Translations under genes and position numbers: made by a program
Notes under the pieces: generated by a model
What the model saw: the letters and a program-made list of their open reading frames with translations, nothing else
The model's database searches: none
Told to the model about the DNA's origin: nothing
Part shown: one piece after another, positions 24,727 through 36,528 of the stretch
Position numbering within the stretch: the first letter of the stretch is position 1
Layout: each line of letters begins with the position of its first letter
Source of the DNA: Glomus cerebriforme
Taxonomy: Eukaryota > Glomeromycota > Glomeromycetes > Glomerales > Glomeraceae
Length of the DNA: 64,000 nt
Reading direction: 5' to 3'
NCBI GenBank assembly: GCA_003550305.1
Contig: QKYT01000012.1
Span: forward strand, 68,394-132,393

Positions 24727-26796
24727 TTAACTTTTTTTATAAATAATTCCTAAAGTATTAACATAATAATTACCACTACCATAAAGACCAATCAATTCAA
24801 ATTCATTATTTGGTACTTTTAAAACATGATCATCCCCACCACAATTACCAAACCATTCACTACGTCTACCTAAATTTGTTTTAATTTCGAATCCATCAAT
24901 ATACCAACCAGAATTAACTTTGATTTCAACAATACTTTCTCCTTCTTCAAATACAAATTCTTGTTCAGTCCCTTCTCTATCATCTGAGCCAACATTTAAT
25001 TTAGTATCATCAGACAAAAAAAATGTAATTGAATCAATATAATCACTATATTTAACGACCATTCTTTCCAACAAAATATATCCTTTTTCTTCTGTATATT
25101 GGGTAAATAAAACCTTAATTTCGGCTAAATTTTCATCAAGTTTTCCTAAATAATGAGATTTATATGCCTCTCCATGTATAGGTAAAATAATCTTATTTTC
25201 TTCTTGAAATTGTTGTAAATTTTCTATACACCTTTCAGTTTGATTTTTAGCTATGACCTTCATTTTAATAGCATGATTATCATTACCATATTTTTCTTTG
25301 ATCTCTTGTATTTCTAATGTAATTTCGTTTTGATCATTTTCAACATAATCTATGTAACCAACAATATTTTCTTCAACATAAAATTCAATTAATGAGATAC
25401 CCGCAGGACATTTAATTAATATAAATTCATTTAAAAGCCAAAAAGTTGTACCAATATTATCAAGTGAAATTGAAGTTGGTGGATCTGAAGGTAAACGAAA
25501 ACATGGATGATATCTGTATCTCACAGCATCACACCTATGCCAATGTGCTCCATTCTCATCAGATGGGGTTATCGGTGAAGGATTATTTGGTTCTTTAACA
25601 GTAAATGTACGATTTAAATTATTAAATCCCCGTAACATAATTCCACTTGGAGTATGAGGTGATCCCAAACCATGTCCAACCTCATGCAAAAATGCTCCAA
25701 TTCCAACATTACAACATTTCCACCAAGTTCCACATTCTCCTACATCATTAGCCAATTTACTTTCATCAGTTAGAGTACATTCTTGAAAGCAAGTAACAAC
25801 TTCTTCAAGATTTTTTGGCCAAGCATGAGTTAAATGACTACCAAACATTCCTAATTGAATATTTCCATCTCCACCTCCTAATGCTGCATGACCCCTAATA
25901 TATTTCATACCAGGAGAAGGATCATAATGAGAATCTAAAATTAATCCTGCGACATAACATTTTTTATCAAATGGTGCTCCATGTTCTCTTAAACTTTCCA
26001 AGAAAATAGCATATAAATCTTTTTTATTATCATCCCTGGTAGGACTTTGTTGAGCTATCTGGGGATCTAAAATTTGTTCTAAGGTATAAGAACTACGAAT
26101 TATATGAATTTTTGCTGTTTGTCTTAATTTAAAATCTTGATTGGAAATTGTATCTTCTATCCACTCTTCATCTAATCTAAAAACCCTTCTTTCAAATCCA
26201 TGACGATTCATTTGTTCTGCTGTAAATGCTTGCCATAAATAACCGGCAAGTCGAAATTTTGCTTTAACAGCTTCTAATTTATTGTCACCAGAATTTTCTT
26301 TTTCTTCAGGAGCATCAATAGTCTCATTAGAATCTTTTGCTACGAGAATTGCAAGATGTATAGGAGGATTTTGTAATAATGGAACATAATTTACTTGAAA
26401 TATTGTTATTAATGGTTGTGAATCAGGAAAAAATGGTTCAGTATCAAGGATGAATTTAATATTATTTAAACCTGGGTCAAGATGTACTAAACATTTGAAA
26501 TGAGAATTAAAAACCTGCCAAATTGTGGATGGAAAATTGTTTGCATGATGTTCAACTGTGATATTTGATTCAAAATCAACATCATGTGGACCCGCTCGTC
26601 CATAAATCAATAAAATACGCTACAAAAAGAAGGGAGGAAGAAACAATTATTTTATCAATTTTTTGAATCATCAAATAAAAAAAAGCCAAATTTATTATTA
26701 ATTAATGCTCGATTAATATTTGCCAACCTGATGAACCAATTCACCATTTTCTATGTTTTCTATAACGGGAGCATAATCAGAATTTATTGGAGCCAT
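24727..26796 (-). CDS. Zinc metallopeptidase (PF12044-type) with C-terminal jacalin-like lectin domain, 653 aa
   Basis: Exon 1 is 26796-26728 (MAPINSDYAPVIENIENGEL...) and exon 2 is 26619-24727; the intron uses a GTTGGC donor, sits between codons, and restores ELVHQ-RILLIYGRAG. The middle carries HEVGHGLGSPH at residues 335-345, a full HExxHxxGxxH metzincin-type zinc site with three histidines and the catalytic glutamate. Cysteines cluster around it (CFQEC, CGTWWKCC). This fits the putative metallopeptidase family that includes yeast YIL108W. The last ~130 residues (GSDDREGTE..., GWYIDGFEI, GLYGSGNYYVNTLG) form a jacalin-related beta-prism lectin fold, so the enzyme may be targeted to glycans. 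There is no signal peptide in the model, so a cytosolic location is inferred. Substrate unknown. Confidence 0.88.
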
Positions 26797-27180
26797 TATT
26801 ATGAATACAAAAAAAAAACAAATGAATTTGATTTTAATAAAATCGAAAAAAAAAGCAAATATGTTGCGGAGAAAGTCAATTTATATAATACGCCAAAAGA
26901 ATTTAGAGTAGATTTACTTTAATGGTTTATATAAGCATTGTAAAAATGGTAATTTTTTAGTTGATCATTAACTTAGCCTTGTGCAGTATCCATTACATCA
27001 GTAAGATTTAAAAAAATGAATTTCACGAATTATATTAGTTAAAAAAAAAAATCCCCTGTCTTTCTTGTCTTTATTATTAAAAATTACGAAAGTAAATAGA
27101 TATAATTTTTACAATAATAATCTACAATAAACTTGTACCCTATAAGCCTATATCAGATATTATATACAAAATTACAAATT
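26797..27180. other. Intergenic; includes duplicated kinase 3' flank
   Basis: From about 26988 the sequence (ATTACATCAGTAAGATTTAAAAAAATGAATTTCACGAATT...) matches the segment beginning about 28681 (ATTACATCAGTAGGACTTT...TGATTTCACGAATTTT). CAATAAACTTGTACCCTA at about 27125 matches CAATAAACTCATACCCTA at 28863. This is the 3'-flanking part of the tandem duplication described for the kinase. Confidence 0.65.
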
Positions 27181-27893
27181 CCCCAAAATGTGAAACTCAG
27201 ATCGAATTCTCAGACTTTCTTCATATCCTTGAAATGGCAATTCTTTTTTCATTTGCAACTGATTCGGTCATTAAAAAAGCTAGTAAATTAACTGAACAAC
27301 GATCGAAAAAAGATGCTTGACCTCATCTATATTTTCTAAGAGCGACCAAGGAAGAATTGGGATTTATCATGATGTTTATATCTTAACATCGGATCTTAAA
27401 TTATCTCTTGTATCAATGTTGCGGTCTAAATGATCCTTTAAACCAAGGTATGGTTTAATTTCTGATGCATCCCCAAAACCTAAAGTTGATTTATGATTTA
27501 CCATTGAATTGATTCTATCCAATCTTCTTTCCGCTTTTTCACGAAACTCGAGGGAAATGAGGATTTCAAAATAATACGTTTGGATAAATTATTCTAAAAA
27601 GTATTAAAATGTTAATTTAATATGATACTCCTAAACTCCACCAATCGCAACCTTTATCATAACCCGTTTCTCTTAAAACTTCCGGGGTCATATAATTATT
27701 CATTCCGACAATTGAAGATTCCAACTTATTCCGATTTACCTTCATCAGACCCATTGATTCATCCATTTAAATGTTCTATATTTTCAATCATTGTTTTTGA
27801 TAACGTATCTGCTCCAAAATCCGAAAGTCTTGTATGTTCTTCAGCATCGAAAAGAAACATAACAGACTAAATAAAAAAGAGAACAATAAAGCT
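27181..27893 (-). pseudogene. Decayed tandem copy of the NDR kinase 3' half
   Basis: Matches the intact kinase gene in order and orientation: 27193-27230 to its C-terminal codons (28981-29015), about 27450-27500 to 29305-29372, and 27625-27893 to the end of exon 6's upstream intron and exon 5 (29666-30085), including the splice boundary. Internal deletions of many tens of bases, frameshifts and stops destroy the frame, and a non-homologous stretch interrupts it at about 27255-27310. No N-terminal half, G-loop or HRD motif is present. It cannot encode a kinase. Divergence is substantial, so the duplication is old. No restored reading is attempted. Confidence 0.85.
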
Positions 27894-28977
27894 TTTAATT
27901 CTTTGGAAACGGTTCTGTGAAAATTAAGGTGGAAAAGATCCTTTGCTGCATTGTATGACTTATATGAATGCCGTTGGAGAAAGCGCAAAAGCCAATGAAA
28001 GATTTACAAAGTGGAAAGTAATCAAGGGTAATAAAAAAGCATAGGTCATTACAGAAAAGTCGGAGGAATAAATGGGTTTTAGGAAAGATTATTTTTTCAT
28101 TAGTAATTATTAGGTTATTTAACAGTAATGCATTTAACCCTATTTTCCGCAGCTAAACAACCAATAAATGACCCATTCTAATATATTTATAGTGATTGGC
28201 CAAGGAATGTTTTGACCATTTTGGTCGCTGCCAAACTGGCCAAATACACCCCCCAAACGGCCAAAGGCCACACTGTTATTCAGTATAGTGAACATATTAA
28301 TGCCGTAAGATTTTCGCATATAAGGCATCTTATTTTCATTGATATTTTTCATTTCTATCAAAGCAAATACTACTATTCCGAGACTAGCATATTCATGACA
28401 TTACGCAATTAAGGTATATTTGTTTTTTTTGGTTGTGGTTTTGCATTTGAATGAAGTTCTTATGGGCTTATAAGTTAATAGATGGTTTTTTATTCGGGTT
28501 GAAACTAAACATAAATTATTGGCGGGATTTGATCAAGAGAAATATCAGAGAAAAATTCAAGATCTTGGTTTATTTACATCTATGACTACAAATCCCTTTT
28601 GCCTTAAATAACCATCAATATGGTAATATGGCATCAGTGTAAAGGAGTAAGTTTTCGAATCGAACCTCCACCATTGATCATTACATCAGTAGGACTTTAA
28701 AAAAAAATGATTTCACGAATTTTTATTTTTTTTTTTAAAAAAAAGACAACTTAAATCTTTTCAAAATATACTATTAAATATTAAAAAAAAAAGTGAATAA
28801 TTGAATAAATAAACATAATTTGAATGTAAAAATGTTGATATAATTTTCACAATATTAATATACAATAAACTCATACCCTACCTATATTATATGTATATGT
28901 ATATACAAAATGAAACGTGGTAACTCATTTACAAATCCCCCAAAATACTTCCAAAAACCAAAATATATAAAAAATAT
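27894..28977. other. Spacer between pseudogene and kinase gene
   Basis: Not clearly homologous to kinase exons. It has a few short plus-strand frames (for example from ATG at 27956) without recognisable domains, and a GGCC-rich patch at 28195-28270 with repeated TGGCCAA/CGGCCAAA phrases. Its right part (from about 28681) is the kinase 3' flank duplicated at 26988. Confidence 0.5.
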
Positions 28978-31565
28978 TTAGAAACTCATAGATCGAATTC
29001 TCAGACTTTCTTCATTTATTTCTCCTCTTTCCTTTACTCTTTCAGCCATACCACCTCTTGGATTTTCCAAAGGTAATCCTTTATAAGTATAACCTTTAAA
29101 TGCTAATTCTTTTCTCATTTTTAAAATTGCTTTACCATGATGTTTATCTCTCAACATTGGATCTTTCGGTTTTCTTTCAACACCTCCAGGTGGTGCTAAT
29201 GGATTATCATCAATATCATCTTCAAAGTATCTTGTATCAATATCTGATTTTAATTGTGGTCTAAATGGTGGCGTAGATTTATGTAAATTATCCCAATCAA
29301 TTCCTTTAAACCATGGGTGTGATTTAATTTCTGATGCATCTCCAAGACCTAAAGTTGATTTACGATTTGCCATGTAAAGTCCATTTGGTTTTGTTGATGG
29401 TGATTTTGAATTTGATCCTATCCGATCTTCTTTTTCGCATATAAGATGTTCGATTAAGTCTTGAACTTCACGTGAGACTCGAGGACGTGATGGGAAACGA
29501 AGATGTTGATTCCAATTAATAATCTTTAGACGAGTCGTATGACGAGACTTGGAACAAAATGGAGGATATCCGTACAACATTTCGAAAATAATAATCTATT
29601 CAAAAAATAAATAAATAAATAAACAACGTTGGATCAAAATTATTCTAAAGTATTAAATATTTGATACTTACTCCTAAACTCCACCAATCGCAACCTTTAT
29701 CATAACCCGTTCCTCTTAAAACTTCCGGGGCCATATAATTATTTGTTCCAACAACTGAAAATGCCATCTTCTTTCGATGCTTATCTCTCCAACTTAATAT
29801 TCTTGTATTAGGAATATCACCATCCGATTCATCTTCATCAGACCATTGATCCATCCATTTAGATGTTCTGTATTTTTTAATCATTGCTTTTGATAACGTA
29901 TCTGTTTCAATGTCAACTCCTGTTTTACGTAAAAGATCTCTTCTTTGTTGTTCATAATATTGTGAATCATGTGCCCAATGGAAATCTGTCGCTAATCCAA
30001 AATCTGAAAGTCTTATATGTCCTTCAGCATCGAAAAGAAAATTATCAGGCTAAATAAAAAAAAAAAAAAAAAGAACAATAAAGCTTTTAATATTTTTTTT
30101 TTTTTTTGGTTAAGAAAAAAATTTTAAATATCAGTTTAAATTAGTTTTTTTTTTTTTTTGAAATTCACCTTAATATCTCGATGAATATAACCCATTTTAT
30201 GAGCTTCTTCAATACATAAGATCATTTCGGCAACATAATATTTAGCAAAGTCTTCTTCGAATATATCTTTTTCAATTAAAAGATTTAATAAATCACCACC
30301 AGGCATATATTCCAAAACTAAATATAAATGATCAGCATCTTGAAAAGAGTAAATTAATTTAACAATCCATTGAGCGGTTTCAGCTGCGGCAGTTAAAAGA
30401 TCTCTTTCAGCTCTAACATGACCTTCTTGACCTTTCTTTAACATATCAGCTTTTCTCATAATTTTCATGGCGTAAACGATACCAGTTATATTATCACGAA
30501 CTAATTTAACAACACCGAAAGCTCCATGACCAACAGTTTTGATCATTTGAAATGAATTGATGGTAATTTTTTTACGTAATAAACGCATATAATCAGATTC
30601 CAAATTAAGCCATTCTTGTCTTATTTCTACTTTATCTTGATCAGAAAATTTCATATTTTCAAGTTCTGTCTCTAATTGTAAACGACGTTTGGATCTACCT
30701 GAAGGTTTTTTAAAAATACCATAAAAATAATTTTCAAAATAAATTTTTGCAGCAACTGATTTTTCAATAGTTGCTAATGAAAGAACTACTTCTTGATCAT
30801 TTTTAAGTTCATTAGTATCATTAATATTAGGGAGTTCATCTTTAACGTTTCTTTTAATCACAACCGTTCCACTTTTATTTGTCTCAACGTCAGGAATTAA
30901 TGTTTCTTCAAATTTTTTCGAAAAAGTTTTATAATGTATACCAGCATCTAAAAAATTTTTTTTTTTTTTATTTGAAAATGAAAAATAAAAAAAAAATAAA
31001 AATTAAATTATTTAAAAACATGATATTATGTAAAATATATACACATATATATTTTTTTATTCTTACCAGGTAATTTATCCAATGTTGGACTTTGACTCCA
31101 ATGAACTAAAATTTCTTCAGCTTGTTCTCCACTTTCGGTATGAATAATATGTCTATATGACGTAAGCAAAATCTTAAATTAACTTAAAATAATTAATGAA
31201 ACTATATATCACATCTGATATCATCAAAATTCCTTACTTAAAATCTTGAGGTGTCGATATATCATCTTTGTTAAAACGTTTTTTCATAAAAGTACCAAAT
31301 TGTAACGGAACTAAAATAATTAACGTATACGCATATATATACATTAACATTAGATAATTAAATTTTTTAGAACGAAAATTATCGAAATTTTTTTTTTTTA
31401 AAAGAAAAAAAATTTTTATTTACCATTCATTTTAGTTGCAAAATAATCAAGAATTTCATAAAATCTTGGAGAAGTAATCGAATTACGTTTATTTCCCGTT
31501 GGAGATTTTGCTCTTCGTGCTGTAGGAGGAGGATTATTAATGGCGGCTGACTTTCGTTTAAACAT
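28978..31565 (-). CDS. NDR/LATS-family AGC protein kinase, about 691 aa, 6 exons
   Basis: Exons 5' to 3': 31565-31424, 31310-31238, 31152-31067, 30947-30169, 30049-29672, 29595-28978; all joins keep frame. Residues about 160-230 are the basic helical N-terminal regulatory region that binds Mob co-activators in NDR kinases. The kinase domain follows: GHGAFG loop (240-245), VAIK-type Lys in YAMKIM (262), HRDIKPDN (356-363), DFG (376-378). A ~55-residue charged insert precedes the activation segment (MAFSVVGTNNYMAPE), as is typical of NDR kinases. The AGC tail ends with hydrophobic motif FKGYTY (652-657), the Thr being the expected upstream-kinase site. It would phosphorylate Ser/Thr targets in morphogenesis or mitotic-exit (RAM/SIN-type) signalling. 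Which branch (Cbk1-like or Dbf2-like) is not decided here. A decayed copy lies immediately downstream. Confidence 0.92.
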
Positions 31566-32230
31566 TATAATTCATAAATCATTAAAATAAATAAAAAATT
31601 GATTGTCGTAAATTATCGTAAAAAAAAAAAAAAAGAAAAGAAATTCCTTTTAGTCGTAAAAAAAAAATTCTTAACAAAAAGAAATTTTCGAAATGGAAAA
31701 TTTATTATAATATTTTGTGCGACTTAAATATATGCGATAGGGGGATTAAGGGGATAAACACAAAAATACGAAAGGTCGAACATGAGTTCGGGGTTTATTT
31801 ATCCAAAATTCTCGTCATGATCTGACTGGGCTTATTATGGATTTTTCATTTCGGAAATGTTACCGAAATGATTTATATAAGGAATCTTCGGTCCCTTTTT
31901 TGTTCGTTATGACACGTTAGACTATGTATTTAGATTTCATGTTGGGGGGGACTTGGAGGAGATGAATAAATGCCATTACTAAAATTACAAATTAACAATT
32001 AAAAATTTAGTATCATGTGCCATTTTAATTTTTAACAAAATTACTCGATTTAGAAAGCAATGACGACATTCTTTATGAAACTACGCCACGAGGTTCCAGA
32101 AAACTATAAATACTTTTTTTTTATTAAGGAATTTTTATATTACAAAAAAGGAGTAATGATAAAACAAAAGAAAAGATTAAATGGTATACAATGAATGAGA
32201 TTAAAAAGAAGGGAAATAAATAATAATTAA
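31566..32230. other. Intergenic between kinase and gag-MIR gene
   Basis: 665 bp holding the kinase promoter and the 3' end of the next minus-strand gene. Contains A-runs at 31620-31640 and 31663-31680 and a G7 run (TTGGGGGGGAC) near 31944. No gene seen. Confidence 0.5.
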
Positions 32231-33475
32231 TCATGAGATAAGTTCAATCCGCCACTGTATATATATATATATATTATATTAAAATATTAGAAAAAAAAAA
32301 AAAAAAATTTAAAAAATCAAAAAATTCAATGAAATTATTTGTACCTTATGAAGGTCATCTTGACCATCACCATGTATAATAACTTCTTGATTTCCGGCAG
32401 AATTTTTAAATTCATGACTTTTTAAAGTCATTTTATTAAGATTGTGACGTAAAATTATTAAATCACCATCCATAACGTACCCTGGATCATCATAATATAA
32501 GGTGCTATGACGTTGAATGATCCAATTTGTCCTTGGATCTGTTAATGTCCAGACCCATGCTGACATTAGATAATTAGTGTAAATTTTCCAATTACTACTC
32601 CTTATAAAAATTTTAATTCATATCTTAATACTTTTTTTTTACTTACCTCCTGATAAATTTAATTGACCTTCATCACCAAATAAAGATTCTCGCGTTAACT
32701 CATGAACTAATTGAACCATGGAATTTGAAGAAATTGGATCCCCAGGGGCATGATGTTGTCCATAAGCAGCAGCAATTATCCAAATATCATTAACACTCCG
32801 TTTCCAACCACTACAAAATACCTATTAATAAAAATAAATTTATTAGAATTTTTAATAATATTAAAATAGATTAAAAACTTCAATTTAACAGTTTACCTCT
32901 GATAGATTTGCTCTTAGAATGTCAGGTTTATGTGTATTTCCATGTGATAAATATTGACCAGTGACGATATGTTTTAATGCTATCCTTGATCCATATCTAA
33001 TTTGACTTTTATGTTCTATCATAGTATCATGAAAAATTTCAATTACTTCATGCATAGAAGTTTTTTTTTTAATTTTACTTTTAAAAACATTTCTAGCAAT
33101 ATCATCAGGACAAGCTTGCATTAAACAAGATTTTTGATCTTGAACATTTAAAACTAAAGAATTTTCACAAAGCGAAAGAAATTTTGCAATAAAATCCACT
33201 ATATTCATATTAGTATCATATTTAATATTTTTTAATTCTTCAAATGCTACTTTACATTGTAAAGTAAAAGTTATATGATCTTTTAAATGGTCTGCTAACT
33301 CCGCAAATGATGATATTCCTTCTTCTGGTATAGGGATTGTATTATCAATTTTTAACATTGCTAATTCTAACATAGTATGTTCATCATGAATTCCACGAAG
33401 TAGACAAAAAAAACGGAATTCTTTTAACCATTCTTCAGGATTTTGTGTCCCATTATATTTAGGTGGAGAGTCCAT
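32231..33475 (-). CDS. Gag-like / MIR-domain fusion protein, 330 aa, 4 exons
   Basis: Exons 33475-32897, 32821-32647, 32559-32345 and 32254-32231; GT-AG introns, frame kept; the last exon is only 24 nt (WRIELIS-stop). Residues about 1-155 resemble a Ty3/gypsy-type Gag capsid region (PPKYNGTQNPEEWLKEF at the N-terminus, helical body, NIVDFIAKFLSLCENS, SLMQACPDDIARNVF-type end, SMHEVIEIF). No zinc knuckle, protease or RT follows. From about 160 the protein is a MIR repeat region: IRYGSRIALKHIVTGQYLSH, VNDIWIIAAAYG, VMDGDLIILRH, HKWRIELI. MIR domains occur in protein O-mannosyltransferases and IP3/ryanodine receptors and bind ligands or glycans. No membrane segments. The spliced, intact frame argues for a domesticated host gene rather than a live retroelement. 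Function unknown. Confidence 0.85.
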
Positions 33476-34840
33476 TTATAAAAAGAAAACAAAAAAATAA
33501 AAAATAAATAATTTTTTTTGAAAGAAAAATAAATATATTAAAAAAGGCTGAGTCAAGCCTTTTTTTTATATAAATTCAATGCCAGGATTAATGCAATTAA
33601 ACAGGAATGATCTGGTTAGAGTGTACATTATTGACATTGTACTCGAGCACAAAAAAATATTATTGGTATCTCATTTACTTTTGAAACATATGTATATGTC
33701 TCAATTCCAGATTATAAATATTTTCACCCTTAAAAGTAAATAGTTTCAAATTTTTTTCGGCAAAAGAAAAAAAAACTTTAAAATCTTTAAAAAAAAAAAT
33801 CATCTTCCATGTGTATTATCATCGACAATATATTTTTTTTTTAAAAAAAAAAAAAGTTTTTGAATATTTCATTATATTTGTTTATATTTGGTTAAGATAC
33901 ATCTTTTCGAGTTTAATTTAGTTTTTTTTTAGCTTTTTTTAACATTTTTTTTTACTAAACTCATTGTACAACGTGTACGACGTGGATTGACGTATGTTTT
34001 TAATTTGTTTAACCGACAGTTTTTTGACCAACATTGTTTATTTGTTCTTGCAGATACAAAAGAAAAATAAATAAATTAATTTTACCAAAGTTAGAACAAA
34101 AATCTTTAGAAAATGAAATGTTTTTTCCACAAAAAAACTTTTAACAAACATTCTATTTAGGTGATTCTTTTTAATCAGCTTTAATTATTATATGATATGT
34201 TTAAATAAGCATTTCTCAACATTTCATTGGTTATATATTATACTTAATATTAAAATTTTTTTTGATATGTTGCATATTATAATAATTGTTTTATTTTTTT
34301 TTTCGGGGATATCGGAAAATTTCCGGGTGTTCCCGTAACTATAATATTCTTATAGTCGTACTTATAAATTATCAGAAGTTCATAGAAAAAAAAATTCAAT
34401 TTTTTAAATAATGATGACACGGGTATTTTTGATCCCGAACATGTTATTAGATCTCATTTCCATATCCTATATTTTATTGTAATTGGCAATGTCTACCATG
34501 TCTACCATGTAATGTTTATATGAAATTTCGTTGATATTGCGTTTAATAATATTAACAATTAGTAAAAAGAACTATAATTTGCTTAAATGAATGTGATGTT
34601 ATTATTTAGAATCAAATGTAAAGAAATCCAGTTTAATCTGCGACCTAAGGTATTATATACTGTACTTTTTTGATCGAAATACTACGAATAGGATACGAAT
34701 TTAAAAATTTGGTCAAATTTATTTAAAAATTTCTAAATTCTAATACTAACCTAATTATCTAATCAGTACTAACCTAAAAGATTGTCCTAACGTTCTAATG
34801 TTCTAATAACTAATAAATAATTAACGTACTGTATTGCGCT
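33476..34840. other. Intergenic, no gene seen
   Basis: AT-rich. At 33540-33566 AAAAAGGCT-GAGTCA-AGCCTTTTT forms a perfect short inverted repeat near the start of the gag-MIR gene. The phrase GTCTACCAT is doubled at 34491-34508. Several T/A runs at 33830-33960. No coding signal. Confidence 0.5.
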
Positions 34841-36528
34841 TCATACTTTTCTTTTCTTTATTTGAAATACTTCCCATTCTTCAACTTTAAATTGATTAGG
34901 AATTCCAACATCTTCATAAGAACCACTACTCGAACTCCAATGACCCAAACTTGTCATAACTAAATCATTACTATCACCATTTAAATCACCAAATATAGGA
35001 CCCCAACCTTTAAAACATCTTATAGCATCATTTGGTTTAATAATTCTACCAATTTTTCTACTACCAATATCATCTAAATCATTAAAAGAAAATAAAAAAC
35101 TATCTGTACTAGATTTTACACAATTACCTTCCCATCCTAAAGGATTATAACCTCCAATTAATTTTTTAGTTTCTTTAATTTTTGCTATAATAATAGTTGG
35201 ACCTTTATTATCACATTTTTCATGAAAAGATTTACCATAAATTCCATCTCTTGATGATCTAAAAAGTAATCTAAATTTATAATTAATTAATTTAGAATTA
35301 TTATACATTTCAGTTTCTTTATCAATCCAAGTTGCAAATAATTTTACATATAAATGATTGATTAATTTTGAATCTAATTTTATATTAAAATTTCTTTTTA
35401 AAGATTTTGTTAAAATTGAATTAGAAAATATTGAACTCATCCTTGTAAGATTTAATTGAGGAATAGTATTAGAAGAAGAAGAAGATGATGATATTGTTGT
35501 TGTATCATTTGAATTTCTAATAAACATAAAAGATTTTAATATTTCTTTTTTAATTTCTTTTGATAATAAATCTTCATATGGTAATACTTTACTAAGATAA
35601 TCTTGAGCTGTAATTTTTTTAAAATTAATTATATAAATATAACTTTCAAGAAAATTTTTAATATTATTAATCTCTTCTTGTTTTAAATTTTTTATAAAAT
35701 TGAAAACATTATTATCATCATCATTCTCGAAATTTTTATGTTGATAAATACACCATTTAACTAAATTTTCCCAAATAGATATTTCATCTAATATTAAATC
35801 TTTTCTTTTAATCAATATTTCAAAAATATTTGATGAGAGGGAATAAAAATCTTTAGTTCCAAAAATCTTGTCAGGTTCTTGACAAATTGATTTAATGATT
35901 GATTCTTGTAATGAAGATAATAATTCATGATTAAAAGATAATGCAAGACATTCAAGAGAATTTCCATTTCGTAAAATTTCTTTACAATTATTATAAAAAT
36001 ATTCTATTGAATATTGAACAAGTTTATGTAAAGAAAATTCCGAAGCTGTTACAATTAACTTTAATATTTCTTCACCAGTACATTTTTTTAAATCGATATC
36101 ACCATAATATATAAAACTTTCAAAGAGAGAGAGAGAGAGAGAAAAAAAAGAGATCGAAATTAGAATATATATATTTTTTTTTAAAAATAATAATAATAAT
36201 AATAATAAATGAAATGAAAATGAAAGACGATAAAATCTTTTTTTTTTTTTTACCTTAGAATTTGATTAAAAGTATATGAAGAGATATTTGGTATTTTAAA
36301 TATAAAACATTCATCTTTTCTCTCATTTATATTTTTTGAAAATAAATTCAAAAAATATTGTGACCTACAACCAAGTATAAGTGAATGAACATGAAATTCT
36401 CGAACATTTGGTTCTTCTCCGACGTAAACTATGACGTCATAATTTTCATCGGTTTCTAAAAGTCGTTTTAGGTCATTAATAACATCTGGCCAAAATTTAT
36501 ATTTCGATTCCGTTAATATGGGTGGCAT
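34841..36528 (-). CDS. BTB-BACK-TLDc protein, 516 aa, 2 exons
   Basis: Exon 1 is 36528-36254 and exon 2 is 36116-34841; the intron splits an AG|T serine codon and restores FNQIL-S-FIYYGDIDLKK, the usual end of a BTB fold. BTB/POZ lies at about residues 20-105 (NYDVIVYVGEE, FHVHSLILGCRSQYF), BACK-like helices at about 130-250, then a Ser-run linker near 300. A TLDc domain follows at about 345-516 (KLFATWIDKE, LLFRSSRDG, FHEKCDNKGPTIIIAKIKE, KLIGGYNPLGWEGN). BTB domains dimerise and recruit Cullin-3. TLDc domains are linked to oxidative-stress resistance and V-ATPase regulation. The intron holds a (CT)n tract next to the acceptor and an (ATT)n run. Such proteins form a large family in Glomeromycotina. 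The partner and any individual role are unknown. Confidence 0.92.
36121..36211. repeat. (GA)n and (AAT)n microsatellites inside the BTB gene intron
   Basis: A GA dinucleotide run at about 36125-36144 and an AAT run at about 36186-36210 lie within the intron of the minus-strand BTB-TLDc gene. The GA run (CT on the coding strand) sits directly before the splice acceptor and may act as its polypyrimidine tract. Confidence 0.8.

Noticed and set aside
27622..27870. 82-codon plus-strand frame
   Set aside because: Antisense of the kinase pseudogene segment; continuity is accidental.
33540..33566. Perfect inverted repeat with T-run looking like a bacterial terminator
   Set aside because: Nuclear fungal context and a position upstream of a gene start; treated as a simple inverted repeat.
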